Made by a program: the position numbers and the translations under genes. 64,000 bases of DNA, from NCBI GenBank assembly GCA_045632125.1, contig JAZQWC010000089.1, positions 145,463-209,462 on the forward strand, read 5' to 3'. The number at the start of each line of letters is the position of its first letter. The first letter of the stretch is position 1. The notes under the pieces were generated by a model. The model made no database searches and was not told the DNA's origin. It saw only the letters and a program-made list of their open reading frames with translations. Positions 1-7,890 of the stretch are shown piece by piece. This DNA comes from CALWPV01 sp045632125 (GTDB lineage Bacteria > Bacillota > Clostridia > Lachnospirales > Bianqueaceae).

Positions 1-159
1 ACACTGAGTAAAAACGGCCTGCATGTGCAGATTGAACATGATCAAAACATCAGCGCTTCCGACATGATGGGTGCATTATTGGCAAAGTATACTTTAACAG
101 ATATCGATATTCGTGGCCCGCAGATTGAAGATGTGGTGATGGAGGTGTACAAGTCATGA
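1..159 (+). CDS. ABC transporter ATP-binding protein, C-terminal fragment
   Basis: The open frame enters from the left edge and stops with TGA at 157-159; 52 residues are visible, ending MEVYKS. There is no Walker or signature motif in this fragment. The call rests on context: it overlaps by four bases (ATGA) the first of two ABC-2 type permeases, and the visible tail (DITDIRG-like strand followed by IEDVVMEVY) looks like the C-terminal tail of the exporter ATPases that precede such permease pairs. Function as the energising subunit is inferred from that arrangement. Confidence 0.6.
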   Translation, partial: TLSKNGLHVQIEHDQNISASDMMGALLAKYTLTDIDIRGPQIEDVVMEVYKS

Positions 160-962
160 GAGTGCTGCAGCGGTATTGGGGACTTCTAGTGGTGAATCTG
201 CAAAAAGCCATGGTCTATCGCTTTTCTTTGTTGACTTCATTCGTAGCGGATGTTGTGAAGACGGCGGTCATGTTGGCGGTGTGGATAGCGGTGTATCAAC
301 AGCGCAGTACTATTGCAGGTTTTGACTATCCTATGATGATTACTTATCTTCTGATCTCCCAAGCTTTGAATAATATCTACGGTTTCCATAATGCAGCGGA
401 GCGATTGATCACCAGCAAAATTTCCAAGGGGACCATCGGTTTTGATCTGTTAAAACCGGTGCGTTTTACAACCGCCCGCCTGGCGGAAAATATGGGGCAG
501 ACCGTTCTTCAGGTAGTATTCACAGTGTTGATGCTGCTAGGGTTCAGGTTGTTTTTGCCAGAGCTTTCGCTTCCGGCTTCAGCAGGGCATGCGGTTTTGT
601 TCGTTCTTAGCGCCTGCATCGGGTTCTTTATCATGTTTTCCGTATCGCTTATGAGTGGGTTGCTGGCCTTTTGGACCATGAGCAGCTGGGGGCTGCGCAA
701 TGCGAAGAATGCCATTGTTAATTTCTTCAGCGGTGCTCTGGTACCGATCGCACTGCTGCCGGGCTGGCTACAGGGAATCGTGGATGTACTGCCCTTTAAG
801 AATATTATTTATGTACCTACTATGATTTACATGGGGCAGTATTCCTTGCAAGAAACGGTTATGAACCTTGGAATGCAGCTGTTTTGGGCGATTGTTTTAT
901 GGTTGTTGACGAAAGTGTTGTTCGGACTGGCGATTCGAAAAGTGAGTATTAATGGTGGTTAA
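156..962 (+). CDS. ABC-2 type transporter permease (first of pair)
   Basis: 268-residue integral membrane protein with about six hydrophobic segments. It resembles the ABC-2 family permeases that come as two dissimilar subunits next to one ATPase (ABC2_membrane_6-like). The start ATG overlaps the stop of the upstream ATPase fragment, so the two are translationally coupled. The motif KGTIGFDLLKPVRF in the first cytoplasmic region resembles the 'G.ld..LlrPv' motif of this family, which recurs in the next gene as GELDRLLLRPVS. The exported substrate cannot be read from the sequence. Confidence 0.8.
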   Translation: MRVLQRYWGLLVVNLQKAMVYRFSLLTSFVADVVKTAVMLAVWIAVYQQRSTIAGFDYPMMITYLLISQALNNIYGFHNAAERLITSKISKGTIGFDLLKPVRFTTARLAENMGQTVLQVVFTVLMLLGFRLFLPELSLPASAGHAVLFVLSACIGFFIMFSVSLMSGLLAFWTMSSWGLRNAKNAIVNFFSGALVPIALLPGWLQGIVDVLPFKNIIYVPTMIYMGQYSLQETVMNLGMQLFWAIVLWLLTKVLFGLAIRKVSINGG

Positions 963-1019
963 TCGTTCGTTTATTACATTAAATGAACGATGCAAATTTG
1001 ACCTACGGTCAAATTTTGC
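962..1019 (+). other. two back-to-back stem-loops between paired permease genes
   Basis: ATCGTTCGTTT (962-972) pairs with AAATGAACGAT (981-991), with one G-T pair. Directly adjoining, GCAAATTTGACC (992-1003) pairs with GGTCAAATTTTGC (1007-1019), with one bulged T. No T-run follows, so these are more likely mRNA processing, stability or translational-control elements than a terminator. Confidence 0.6.
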
Positions 1020-1039
1020 GGAAAGGAAGAAATGGGTTT

Positions 1040-1837
1040 ATGAAAAGACTATGGTTTTATATCAAATTGTATCCGTACTTTGTATCGCGCAGCGTACAGG
1101 CAAGGATGTCTTATAAAGGCGACTTTATTTTAGGTGTGGTGGCATCGATCTTGATGCAGGCTCTGGGTTTTGTATTTCTGTGGACGATCTTCCAAGGCGT
1201 ACCGGAGGTGAATGGCTGGAATTTTGACCAGATGATCTTCGTGTATGGCATGTCGGCAATTTCATTGGGACTTAATGAATTTTTGTTTGCCGGCACATGG
1301 AAAATCACCGGCTACGTGCAAGAAGGCGAACTGGATCGCTTGCTGCTACGGCCGGTGAGTACGATGTTTTCTATTCTTGCGGCAGACGTGACTTTACACG
1401 GACTCGGCTCGGCGCTTTTCGGCTTTGCCGTTTGCATTACTTCGCTGGTGAATTTACAGATCAGTCTGTCGGTATCGATGGTGTTGTTTTGGATCGTGGC
1501 AATTGCCTGTGGGGCGTTGATCTTCTTTGCAGCGAATATGCTGATGGCGACTTTGGCGTTTTGGGTGACCAATAGTCAGAGTGCGATGATGGTGCTGCAG
1601 AATGTGTCGGAGTTTGGTAAATATCCGGCGGCAATCTATGGCAAATGGCTACGGATCCTGATTTCCTTTGTGATCCCTTTTGCATTTACTAGCTACTATC
1701 CGGCGGCTTTTTTACTGGGAATAAGTAACCGGCCGATTTATTGGATCGGGCCGGTGGTGGCCGCGATGCTTTGCGTGACGGTGGCCGCGTTGTTCTGGCG
1801 GTTTGCATTAAGCCGGTATCAGAGCGCGGGGGGCTGA
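1040..1837 (+). CDS. ABC-2 type transporter permease (second of pair)
   Basis: 265-residue membrane protein starting MKRLWFYIKLYPYF, with about six hydrophobic segments and the family motif QEGELDRLLLRPVSTMF. An in-frame ATG at 983 gives 19 extra residues, but it has no ribosome site and its first codons lie inside two consecutive DNA hairpins. ATG 1040 has AGGAAG at 1024-1029 about ten bases upstream, so 1040 is preferred. It forms a heterodimeric exporter with the preceding permease and ATPase. The substrate is unknown. Confidence 0.8.
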   Translation: MKRLWFYIKLYPYFVSRSVQARMSYKGDFILGVVASILMQALGFVFLWTIFQGVPEVNGWNFDQMIFVYGMSAISLGLNEFLFAGTWKITGYVQEGELDRLLLRPVSTMFSILAADVTLHGLGSALFGFAVCITSLVNLQISLSVSMVLFWIVAIACGALIFFAANMLMATLAFWVTNSQSAMMVLQNVSEFGKYPAAIYGKWLRILISFVIPFAFTSYYPAAFLLGISNRPIYWIGPVVAAMLCVTVAALFWRFALSRYQSAGG

Positions 1838-1880
1838 GAGGGATTGAAACGAAAGCGTCTTTGAGTTCTGTAGCTTTCGA

Positions 1881-2444
1881 TTAAAAGCCATACACAGCCA
1901 CGCCGCAAAGGGCTGACACAGCGATCAGCAGCAGGGGCGAGAGCTTTTTGTGCCGCAGGAAGCGGTAGCCGATGGATATGGCGACGAGCAGCAGGGTGAT
2001 CAGGCTGGCTTTCAAATTGAGGACCGGAGCCACAGGGCTTCCAAAGCAGTTGGTGAAGATCATGAACAGGCCGGTGGCCAACACGATGCCGATGACGCAG
2101 GGCTTAAGGCCGCGCAGAACGGCTTGCACATATTTGTTTTTCAGTGCAGTCTTCAGCAGGATGGTAACCAGCAAAATCAAAAGAAATGAGGGCAGCACCA
2201 CCGCTGTGGTGGCGATGAGAGAGCCGAGAAGACCGGCGTGACTGCTGCCCACGTAGGTGGCCAGGTTGACCATGATGGGACCGGGGGTGCTTTCGCTGAC
2301 GGCGATCATATAGGTGAGGGTTTCGTCGCTGATCCATCCGTAGGAGAGCACCACATCACGGATCAGCGGAATGGCACCGTAGGCACCGCCGAAGGAGAAA
2401 AGTCCAACCTTAAGAAAGCCAATTAACAATTCAAGATAGATCAT
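1881..2444 (-). CDS. chromate transporter family protein (CHR domain, downstream half)
   Basis: 187-residue membrane protein with one CHR domain. It shows FSFGGAYGAIPLI near the N-terminus and STPGPIMVNLATYVG at about residues 52-66, the conserved motifs of ChrA. Full-length ChrA carries two such domains in one chain; here, as in many Firmicutes, the domains are on two genes. It begins four bases inside the end of the upstream CHR gene (2441-2444), so the pair is coupled and likely acts as a heterodimer. Chromate efflux is the family's named activity; the physiological anion here is not evident. Confidence 0.88.
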   Translation of the reverse strand: MIYLELLIGFLKVGLFSFGGAYGAIPLIRDVVLSYGWISDETLTYMIAVSESTPGPIMVNLATYVGSSHAGLLGSLIATTAVVLPSFLLILLVTILLKTALKNKYVQAVLRGLKPCVIGIVLATGLFMIFTNCFGSPVAPVLNLKASLITLLLVAISIGYRFLRHKKLSPLLLIAVSALCGVAVYGF

Positions 2445-3019
2445 TTTTGGGCACCTCCTTTAGACTGAGGTGCTTTTTGTATGGTAAAAATAGTGAGGCT
2501 GATAATGGCAGCGATCAGCATCAGGGTGATGGAGGAGAAGTTCCAGGAGAAAATGTTGATGAGCAGCATGGCGATGCAGGAGCCGATCATGATGGAAAGG
2601 GGCAGCCACTTTTTCTGCATTTTGCGGATCATGGTGATGGCAGCATCTAAAATGAGCAGTCCCACAGCGATTTTAATTCCTTTGAAGGCATTGGCAATCC
2701 AGAGGATTTCTAAAAATTGATTCAGAAACATAGAAATCACATAGATAATGATAAAGGAAGGCAGTACTATGCCAAGGGTAGCAATCAGTGATCCAAGAAG
2801 GCCAGCCTGTTTGTATCCCACGAAGGTGGCGCAGTTGATGGCAATGGGGCCGGGGGTGGATTCAGCGATCACTGTGATGTTCATCATTTCATCGTGGGTG
2901 AGCCATTTTTTTCGTTCTACACATTGGTTTTCGATGAGGGAGATCATGGCGTAGCCACCACCAAAGGTGAATAGACCGATCTTGGCAAAGGTAAGAAATA
3001 GATTCAGTAAAAGAGACAT
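2441..3019 (-). CDS. chromate transporter family protein (CHR domain, upstream half)
   Basis: 192-residue CHR-domain membrane protein with FTFGGGYAMISLIE and ESTPGPIAINCATFVGY motifs. ATG at 3019 is preceded by AAAGGA eight bases upstream. It is the first gene of the two-gene chromate-transporter unit. A promoter lies just upstream on the minus strand (TTGACC, 16 bp, TACAAT). The partner half overlaps its end by four bases. The two chains are clearly related but different in sequence, as expected for antiparallel half-transporters. Confidence 0.88.
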   Translation of the reverse strand: MSLLLNLFLTFAKIGLFTFGGGYAMISLIENQCVERKKWLTHDEMMNITVIAESTPGPIAINCATFVGYKQAGLLGSLIATLGIVLPSFIIIYVISMFLNQFLEILWIANAFKGIKIAVGLLILDAAITMIRKMQKKWLPLSIMIGSCIAMLLINIFSWNFSSITLMLIAAIISLTIFTIQKAPQSKGGAQK

Positions 3020-3048
3020 GGATTTTGTCCTTTCTAGATAATAGTATT

Positions 3049-3076
3049 ATTGTAGCATATTTTTGGTTTTGGTCAA
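3049..3076 (-). promoter_or_regulatory. sigma-A-type promoter of the chromate transporter pair
   Basis: On the minus strand TTGACC (3071-3076) is followed by a 16-bp spacer and TACAAT (3049-3054). The predicted transcript begins roughly 25 bases before the start codon at 3019. Confidence 0.6.
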
Positions 3077-3110
3077 GCGAAAGGAAAAGGGAAGCGTTCA
3101 GTTTGAGCGT

Positions 3111-3476
3111 TGTCATGACACTGTTTTGGAAATGGCTACATGGTGAGGAACTCTGCGGAGGACGACCAGATAGTCTAAAGTGTAAATATCTACTGGGGGT
3201 GGCGCTTAAAAAACGTATACCATGGTCACATTTGAAGAATGTCTATATGGTATAGGTCAACAGCATGAGTGACCAAGTAGTCAAAAAGAGAAATGTATAC
3301 ATGGTATGGTTTTAGAAAGTAGAATACCGTGTAGTAAATATTTATGGTCAAAGGCTCAAGTGAAATAGACCATGTAGCATTGACTTTAGGATGAATAGGT
3401 CTGGAAAGGTTAACCATGTAGCAAATCACAGAATGACTGCAGGGTATATGATGTCATGACACTGTACCATGGAGTA
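3111..3476. repeat. cluster of interspersed ACCATGTAG-like motifs bounded by two copies of TGTCATGACACTGT
   Basis: The 3020-3605 gap has no convincing gene. An identical 14-mer, TGTCATGACACTGT, whose first ten bases are a perfect palindrome, lies at 3111-3124 and 3452-3465. Between and next to them a degenerate ACCATGTAGCA motif recurs in both orientations: 3135-3144 (reverse), 3219-3229, 3272-3283, 3298-3307 (reverse), 3326-3336, 3369-3379, 3413-3423 and 3466-3476. Some neighbours form inverted pairs, for example TACATGGTAT (3298-3307) with ATACCGTGTA (3324-3333). Confidence 0.6.
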
Positions 3477-3542
3477 GAAGATTATGGCATGATCAAAAAT
3501 GCAAAAACGAAAGTCGAAAGGTTAAAAAAATGCAGATCCCCC

Positions 3543-3571
3543 TTGACTTTCCTCTAACATCAAAGTATATA
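3543..3571 (+). promoter_or_regulatory. promoter of the Nudix gene
   Basis: TTGACT at 3543-3548, 17-bp spacer, TATATA at 3566-3571. An SD-like CGAGGT follows at 3593-3598, before the start at 3606. Confidence 0.65.
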
Positions 3572-3605
3572 ATTACTTATCACGAATCATTACGAGGTAA
3601 ACATC

Positions 3606-4127
3606 ATGGAGCTAACGGATATCTATAACAAAAACTGGGAAAAGACCGGTCGCATCATCGATCGGCATGACAGCAGCGTGATCCTCAGTGACGAGGAATA
3701 CATTTTAGTCATCGGCTGCTGGGTGTTCAACAGCAAAAAGCAGATTCTGCTCACTAAGCGTTCGCCGGAGAAAAAGTTTGCGCCCAACCTGTGGGAGAAC
3801 ACCGGCGGCCATGCAGTAGCAGGAGAGACTGGTCCCGAAGCTATCGTACGTGAACTGGTTGAAGAAACCGGTATCGAAGCCAAACCCGAAGAAATGATCG
3901 AGATCGGTCGTGCTGTAAAGCCCGGTGCACTGGCTCTGGAATATGTTATATTCAAAGATGTACCGGCAGAAGATATCAAATTGCAGCCCGGCGAAACCTG
4001 CGAGGCCCGCTGGGTCAGCGAAGAAGAGTTTGATCATATGATCGAAACCGGCGAAGTGGCTCCGTCGGTGGCCGCAGGTTTAGAACCTTTCCGAGAGGCC
4101 TTCAATAAGACATTGCATGAAAATTAA
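3606..4127 (+). CDS. Nudix hydrolase (YfcD/IDI-like)
   Basis: 173 residues. A complete Nudix box runs from residue 68 to 90: G-x5-E-x7-REL-V-EE-T-G-I, so the metal-binding glutamates are intact. The N-terminus (MELTDIYNKNWEKTGRIIDR) is typical of the Nudix subgroup related to isopentenyl-diphosphate isomerase and E. coli YfcD. It would hydrolyse a nucleoside-diphosphate-linked substrate in the cytoplasm; the substrate is not predictable. It is monocistronic, with its own promoter and a strong terminator right after the stop. Confidence 0.85.
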   Translation: MELTDIYNKNWEKTGRIIDRHDSSVILSDEEYILVIGCWVFNSKKQILLTKRSPEKKFAPNLWENTGGHAVAGETGPEAIVRELVEETGIEAKPEEMIEIGRAVKPGALALEYVIFKDVPAEDIKLQPGETCEARWVSEEEFDHMIETGEVAPSVAAGLEPFREAFNKTLHEN

Positions 4128-4132
4128 AAAGC

Positions 4133-4162
4133 AAAGGGTGACCCCGACGGGCCACCCTTTTT
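4133..4162. terminator. intrinsic terminator between convergent genes
   Basis: AAAGGGTGACC (4133-4143) pairs with GGCCACCCTTT (4150-4160) with one mismatch and is followed by T's on the plus strand. The minus strand also shows a T-rich tail, so it can serve both the Nudix gene and the DUF11 gene. Confidence 0.8.
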
Positions 4163-4172
4163 CATATGCTGA

Positions 4173-5024
4173 TTAAATCGTTCCGGTCACTGTGATCACG
4201 GCCACACCGGGATCCACGATCCAAACTCCGGTGGTAGGATCTTGGGTGTAGGTGGCGGCGGGGACGGTGATATTGCCGGGCACAGTGGCGAACTGACCGG
4301 TGGCTTCATTATAGGTGTAGTTAGCCGGAGAGGTCCAAACAGCACCATTGTAGGTCACCGTCAGATTCGACAGGATCGGATCGAAGGTGTCAGTCACCAC
4401 CACAGCATCGGTGGCATCGGCGGGAACATTACCGGTGTTCTGAATCACAAAGGTATAGGTCAGCTGGCTGTTTTCGGTGACGGTAGTGGGAGATACTGAC
4501 TTAGTGATAGTCAGTCGAGGCTCGGCCTCGGCAGAAACAGTTTCAGTGGCAGTCAGGGGCGTTATACCACCGCCATTGATGGTCACGGTGTTAACAATAG
4601 TGCCCTCCACGTTTAGCGGGGCAAAATTATTGGCCCGGGCTGCATAGAGAATGGTGGTAGTGCCACCGGCAGGAACGTTAATACCGGAAATCACCAAAGG
4701 TGGTCCAATCGTTACTGCGGGAGCGGGCTGCAATACGCCGTCAATAAAATAGCGGACTGAACCAACTATATAATCCAGCGGCTGCAGAGTAGAGGTGCCC
4801 AAAGTATATGCACCTAAATCATCGGTGATGGTAAGTCCGGTGAAGGCGATGGTGCCGGAGTTCACAATATTCACCGCATAGGTGACATCGGAACCGGGAG
4901 AATATCGATCGTACACTGCGGTCTTGGTGGTAGATAGTACCTCCAAAATCTCACCGGTGGTGATATTGGAGTTAACGGTACCGCCGCTGTAGGATAGGGT
5001 TGCCTGGTTGAAAAAAGTTGCCAT
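4173..5024 (-). CDS. DUF11-repeat protein, no signal peptide
   Basis: 283 residues from ATG 5024, chosen because AAGGAGG lies seven bases upstream; the 24-residue longer reading has no such site. It contains two DUF11-type beta-sandwich units: TKTAVYDRYSPGSDVTYAVNIVNSGTI at about residues 33-59, and LTITKSVSPTTVTENSQLTYTFVIQNTGNV at about 170-199. It is rich in T, V, N and G and has very few Cys. DUF11 domains usually occur in secreted or surface proteins, yet no signal peptide, lipobox, LPxTG or membrane anchor is visible. Its cell location and role are therefore unknown. Confidence 0.75.
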   Translation of the reverse strand: MATFFNQATLSYSGGTVNSNITTGEILEVLSTTKTAVYDRYSPGSDVTYAVNIVNSGTIAFTGLTITDDLGAYTLGTSTLQPLDYIVGSVRYFIDGVLQPAPAVTIGPPLVISGINVPAGGTTTILYAARANNFAPLNVEGTIVNTVTINGGGITPLTATETVSAEAEPRLTITKSVSPTTVTENSQLTYTFVIQNTGNVPADATDAVVVTDTFDPILSNLTVTYNGAVWTSPANYTYNEATGQFATVPGNITVPAATYTQDPTTGVWIVDPGVAVITVTGTI

Positions 5025-5040
5025 AATGATCCTCCTTTCT

Positions 5041-5095
5041 TGACAGGGAGGCCGACAGGTGGCGAAGGACAAATATGCTGCCGGTCCTCCTGTCA
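5041..5095 (-). promoter_or_regulatory. long imperfect hairpin in the leader of the DUF11 gene
   Basis: On the plus strand TGACAGGGAGGCCGAC (5041-5056) faces GCCGGTCCTCCTGTCA (5080-5095), an imperfect inverted repeat that ends just upstream of the ribosome site of the minus-strand gene starting at 5024. An mRNA stem here could protect the 5' end or control initiation. Confidence 0.5.
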
Positions 5096-5169
5096 ACTTA
5101 GTATATGCCGGGCGGAGGCAAAGTGTATCTAAGGAGTATGAAAAGGTTGGAATGTTTTATCTAAACCAC

Positions 5170-5199
5170 TTGTAAAACCCTACCCGAAAAAGGTATAAT
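5170..5199 (+). promoter_or_regulatory. promoter of the nucleoside salvage operon
   Basis: TTGTAA (5170-5175), 18-bp spacer, TATAAT (5194-5199). GGAGGT at 5223-5228 then precedes the ATG at 5237. Confidence 0.7.
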
Positions 5200-5236
5200 A
5201 GGAACATATAATTGTAAATAATCGGAGGTAACTACC

Positions 5237-6019
5237 ATGCATAAATACACTGGAGCCGAAAAAGGCTTGCAATATCATTTACAGATCTGTCCCGGCGATG
5301 TAGGCCGTTATGTGATCCTGCCCGGCGATCCCAAGCGCTGCGCCAAGATCGCTGCCCACTTCGATAACGCGGAGCTCATCGCTGACAGCCGCGAATACGT
5401 AACCTACACCGGCTACCTGGACGGCGAAAAGGTAAGCGTAACTTCCACCGGTATTGGAGGCCCCTCTGCTTCCATCGCCATGGAAGAGCTGGTACGCTGC
5501 GGTGCCGACACCTTCATTCGTGTGGGTACCTGCGGTGGTATGGACCTGAACGTAATGGGCGGTGACGTTGTTATCGCCACCGGCGCTATTCGTATGGAGG
5601 GTACCAGCAAAGAATACGCTCCCATCGAGTTTCCCGCTGTGGCCGATCTGGAGGTAACCAACGCCCTGGTACAGGCCGCCAAACAGCTGGGCCTGCGCTA
5701 TCACACCGGCGTGGTACAGTGCAAAGATGCCTTCTACGGCCAGCACGAACCTACAAAAATGCCCGTTAGCTACGAACTGCTGAACAAATGGGAGGCCTGG
5801 AAACGTCTGGGATGCAAAGCCTCCGAAATGGAATCTGCCGCCCTGTTTATCGTAGCCAGCCACCTGGGCGTACGCTGCGGTTCCGACTTCCTGGCCGTGG
5901 CGAACCAGGAACGCGCCGCTGCCGGCTTGGAAAACCCCGCCGTGCACGACACCGAAGACGCCATCCGCGTGGGCATTCAGGCCCTGCGCAACCTCATCAA
6001 GGCGGACCGCGAACAATGA
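5237..6019 (+). CDS. udp: uridine phosphorylase
   Basis: 260 residues, the usual size for the hexameric NP-I phosphorylases. Recognisable elements are LPGDPKR (28-34, phosphate site), TGIGGPS (71-77), RVGTCGG (95-101) and EMES (197-200, ribose contacts). It cleaves uridine-type nucleosides with phosphate to a base and (deoxy)ribose-1-phosphate. It is first in a deo-like operon; its stop overlaps the deoB start (ATGA), and deoB, deoC and a sugar kinase carry the sugar phosphate onward. Exact base preference (uridine versus purine) is inferred from overall similarity. Confidence 0.88.
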   Translation: MHKYTGAEKGLQYHLQICPGDVGRYVILPGDPKRCAKIAAHFDNAELIADSREYVTYTGYLDGEKVSVTSTGIGGPSASIAMEELVRCGADTFIRVGTCGGMDLNVMGGDVVIATGAIRMEGTSKEYAPIEFPAVADLEVTNALVQAAKQLGLRYHTGVVQCKDAFYGQHEPTKMPVSYELLNKWEAWKRLGCKASEMESAALFIVASHLGVRCGSDFLAVANQERAAAGLENPAVHDTEDAIRVGIQALRNLIKADREQ

Positions 6020-7206
6020 GCCGTTTTAAACGAATCTTCACCATCGTCATCGACTCGCTGGGCATAGGCGAAGCGGCGGACGCCGCCAAGTATGGCGATG
6101 CGGGTACCGATACCTTAGGGCATATTGCCGACGCAGTGGGAAACCTGCAGATCCCCAACCTACAAAGACTGGGTATGGCAAATCTGCATCCGCTGAGCGG
6201 AGTGGAGCCAGTGGCTCAGCCTTTGGGATATTTTATGAAAATGAACGAGGCCAGCGTGGGCAAAGATACCATGACCGGCCATTGGGAAATGATGGGTCTG
6301 CATATTACTACGCCCTTTAAGACCTTTACCGACACCGGTTTTCCTAAAGAATTATTGGATGAATTGTCTCGCCGTACAGGCCGCATTATCATCGGAAATA
6401 AGAGTGCCAGCGGCACCGAAATTTTAGATGAACTGGCAGAAGAAGAGATCGCCACCGGCCATATGATTGTATACACTTCGGCGGACTCGGTACTGCAGAT
6501 CTGCGGTAACGAGGAGACCTTTGGTCTGGATGAACTGTATCGCTGCTGCGAGATCGCCCGTGAGATCACCATGAAGGATGAATGGAAGGTGGGCCGCATC
6601 ATTGCTCGCCCTTATGTGGGACGAAGAAAAGGTGAGTTCAAACGAACCAGTAATCGTCATGACTATGCACTGAAACCCTATGGTAAAACAGCACTGGATG
6701 CTTTGAAAGCTGCGGGTTATGATGTAATTTCCGTAGGAAAGATCAACGATATCTTTGACACCGAAGGAATCACGGCAGCACATAAATCAAAAAGCTCTGT
6801 GCATGGCATGGAGCAGACCATCCAGCTTGCCCAGACTGATTTTGAAGGTCTGTGCTTTGTGAATCTGGTGGATTTTGATGCTCTGTGGGGCCATCGCCGC
6901 GATGTAAAGGGCTATGCGGAGGAACTGGAAAAGTTCGATGTGAAGTTGGGAGAACTGATGCAGCAGCTGCGGGAGGATGATCTGCTGATGATCACGGCTG
7001 ATCATGGTAACGATCCCACCCACATCGGTACCGATCATACCAGAGAAAAAGTTCCCTTTATTGCATGGTCACCGTCCATGAGAGGAAGCGGACACCTGGC
7101 TGATGCTCAGAACTTTGGAACTGTAGGTGCCACCATTGCCGAGAACTTTGAAGTATTTATGCCGGAGGGCACCATTGGAAGTTCTATTTTGAATCAATTA
7201 ATATAA
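6016..7206 (+). CDS. deoB: phosphopentomutase
   Basis: 396 residues from ATG 6016, which overlaps the udp stop. A much longer in-frame reading upstream lies inside udp in another frame and is rejected. It starts FKRIFTIVIDSLGIGEAADA, with the metal-binding Asp of the alkaline-phosphatase fold, and has TMTGHWEMMG around residues 90-100 and the C-terminal metal cluster TADHGNDPTHIGTDHTRE. It interconverts (deoxy)ribose-1-phosphate and (deoxy)ribose-5-phosphate, taking the udp product and feeding deoC. Full length for the family. Confidence 0.97.
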   Translation: MSRFKRIFTIVIDSLGIGEAADAAKYGDAGTDTLGHIADAVGNLQIPNLQRLGMANLHPLSGVEPVAQPLGYFMKMNEASVGKDTMTGHWEMMGLHITTPFKTFTDTGFPKELLDELSRRTGRIIIGNKSASGTEILDELAEEEIATGHMIVYTSADSVLQICGNEETFGLDELYRCCEIAREITMKDEWKVGRIIARPYVGRRKGEFKRTSNRHDYALKPYGKTALDALKAAGYDVISVGKINDIFDTEGITAAHKSKSSVHGMEQTIQLAQTDFEGLCFVNLVDFDALWGHRRDVKGYAEELEKFDVKLGELMQQLREDDLLMITADHGNDPTHIGTDHTREKVPFIAWSPSMRGSGHLADAQNFGTVGATIAENFEVFMPEGTIGSSILNQLI

Positions 7207-7219
7207 GGAGATTTTTGTT

Positions 7220-7888
7220 ATGAATATTCAGGATATTATGAATAAAGTAGACCACACTTTGCTGGGTCAGGCCGCAACCTGGGAGGAGATCCGTCAGATT
7301 TTGGACGATGCCATGAAGTATGAAACTGCTTCTGCCTGCATTCCTGCTTCTTATGTAAAACAGGCGGCTGAATATGTACAGGGTAAGCTGCCCATTTGCA
7401 CCGTAATCGGCTTTCCCAATGGTTACAGCACCACTGCTACTAAGGTGTTTGAAACAAAGGATGCCATTGCCAATGGTGCTGCTGAGATCGACATGGTAAT
7501 CAACGTGGGTATGCTGAAGGATCAGCGCTACGAGGAACTGGAAGCAGAGATCCGTCAGATCCACGAGGCCTGTGATGGAAAGATTTTGAAGGTGATCATC
7601 GAGACCTGTCTGCTGACCGATGAAGAGAAGATCAAGATGTGTGAGATCGTGACCAAGGCCGGAGCGGAATTTATTAAGACTTCCACCGGTTTTAGCACTG
7701 CCGGTGCTACTTTCGATGATGTAGCCCTGATGCGTAAGCACGTTGGCCCTGAGGTTCAGGTGAAGGCTGCCGGTGGCATTTCTTCTTTTGATGATGCGGA
7801 GAAGTTCGTCGAACTTGGCGCTGCGCGCCTGGGCACCAGCCGTTTGGTAAAAATCATGAAGAACAGCGATAACGGAGCTGGTTATTAA
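7220..7888 (+). CDS. deoC: deoxyribose-phosphate aldolase
   Basis: 222-residue class I aldolase. FIKTSTGF contains the Schiff-base lysine (K153), VKAAGGI the second conserved lysine (K182), and EIDMVINVG the conserved Asp (residue 91). It splits 2-deoxyribose-5-phosphate to glyceraldehyde-3-phosphate and acetaldehyde. AAGGAG lies about ten bases before the ATG. It follows deoB by 13 bases and is followed two bases later by the sugar kinase gene, so all four genes form one operon. Confidence 0.97.
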   Translation: MNIQDIMNKVDHTLLGQAATWEEIRQILDDAMKYETASACIPASYVKQAAEYVQGKLPICTVIGFPNGYSTTATKVFETKDAIANGAAEIDMVINVGMLKDQRYEELEAEIRQIHEACDGKILKVIIETCLLTDEEKIKMCEIVTKAGAEFIKTSTGFSTAGATFDDVALMRKHVGPEVQVKAAGGISSFDDAEKFVELGAARLGTSRLVKIMKNSDNGAGY

Positions 7889-7890
7889 TT

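Noticed and set aside
983..1039. Upstream start for the second ABC-2 permease
   Set aside because: No ribosome site, and the codons coincide with two hairpins; ATG 1040 is better placed.
1850..1879. Terminator between permease and chromate transporter genes
   Set aside because: CGAAAGC/GCTTTCG pair exists with a 16-base loop, but there is no T-run on either side; too weak to call.
5788..6015. 76-residue N-terminal extension of phosphopentomutase
   Set aside because: The extension overlaps udp in another frame and is Arg/Pro-rich with no family match; the coupled ATG at 6016 gives the normal length.
5279..6016. 245-codon minus-strand frame in udp
   Set aside because: Shadow of the phosphorylase gene; no ribosome site and no matching protein family features.
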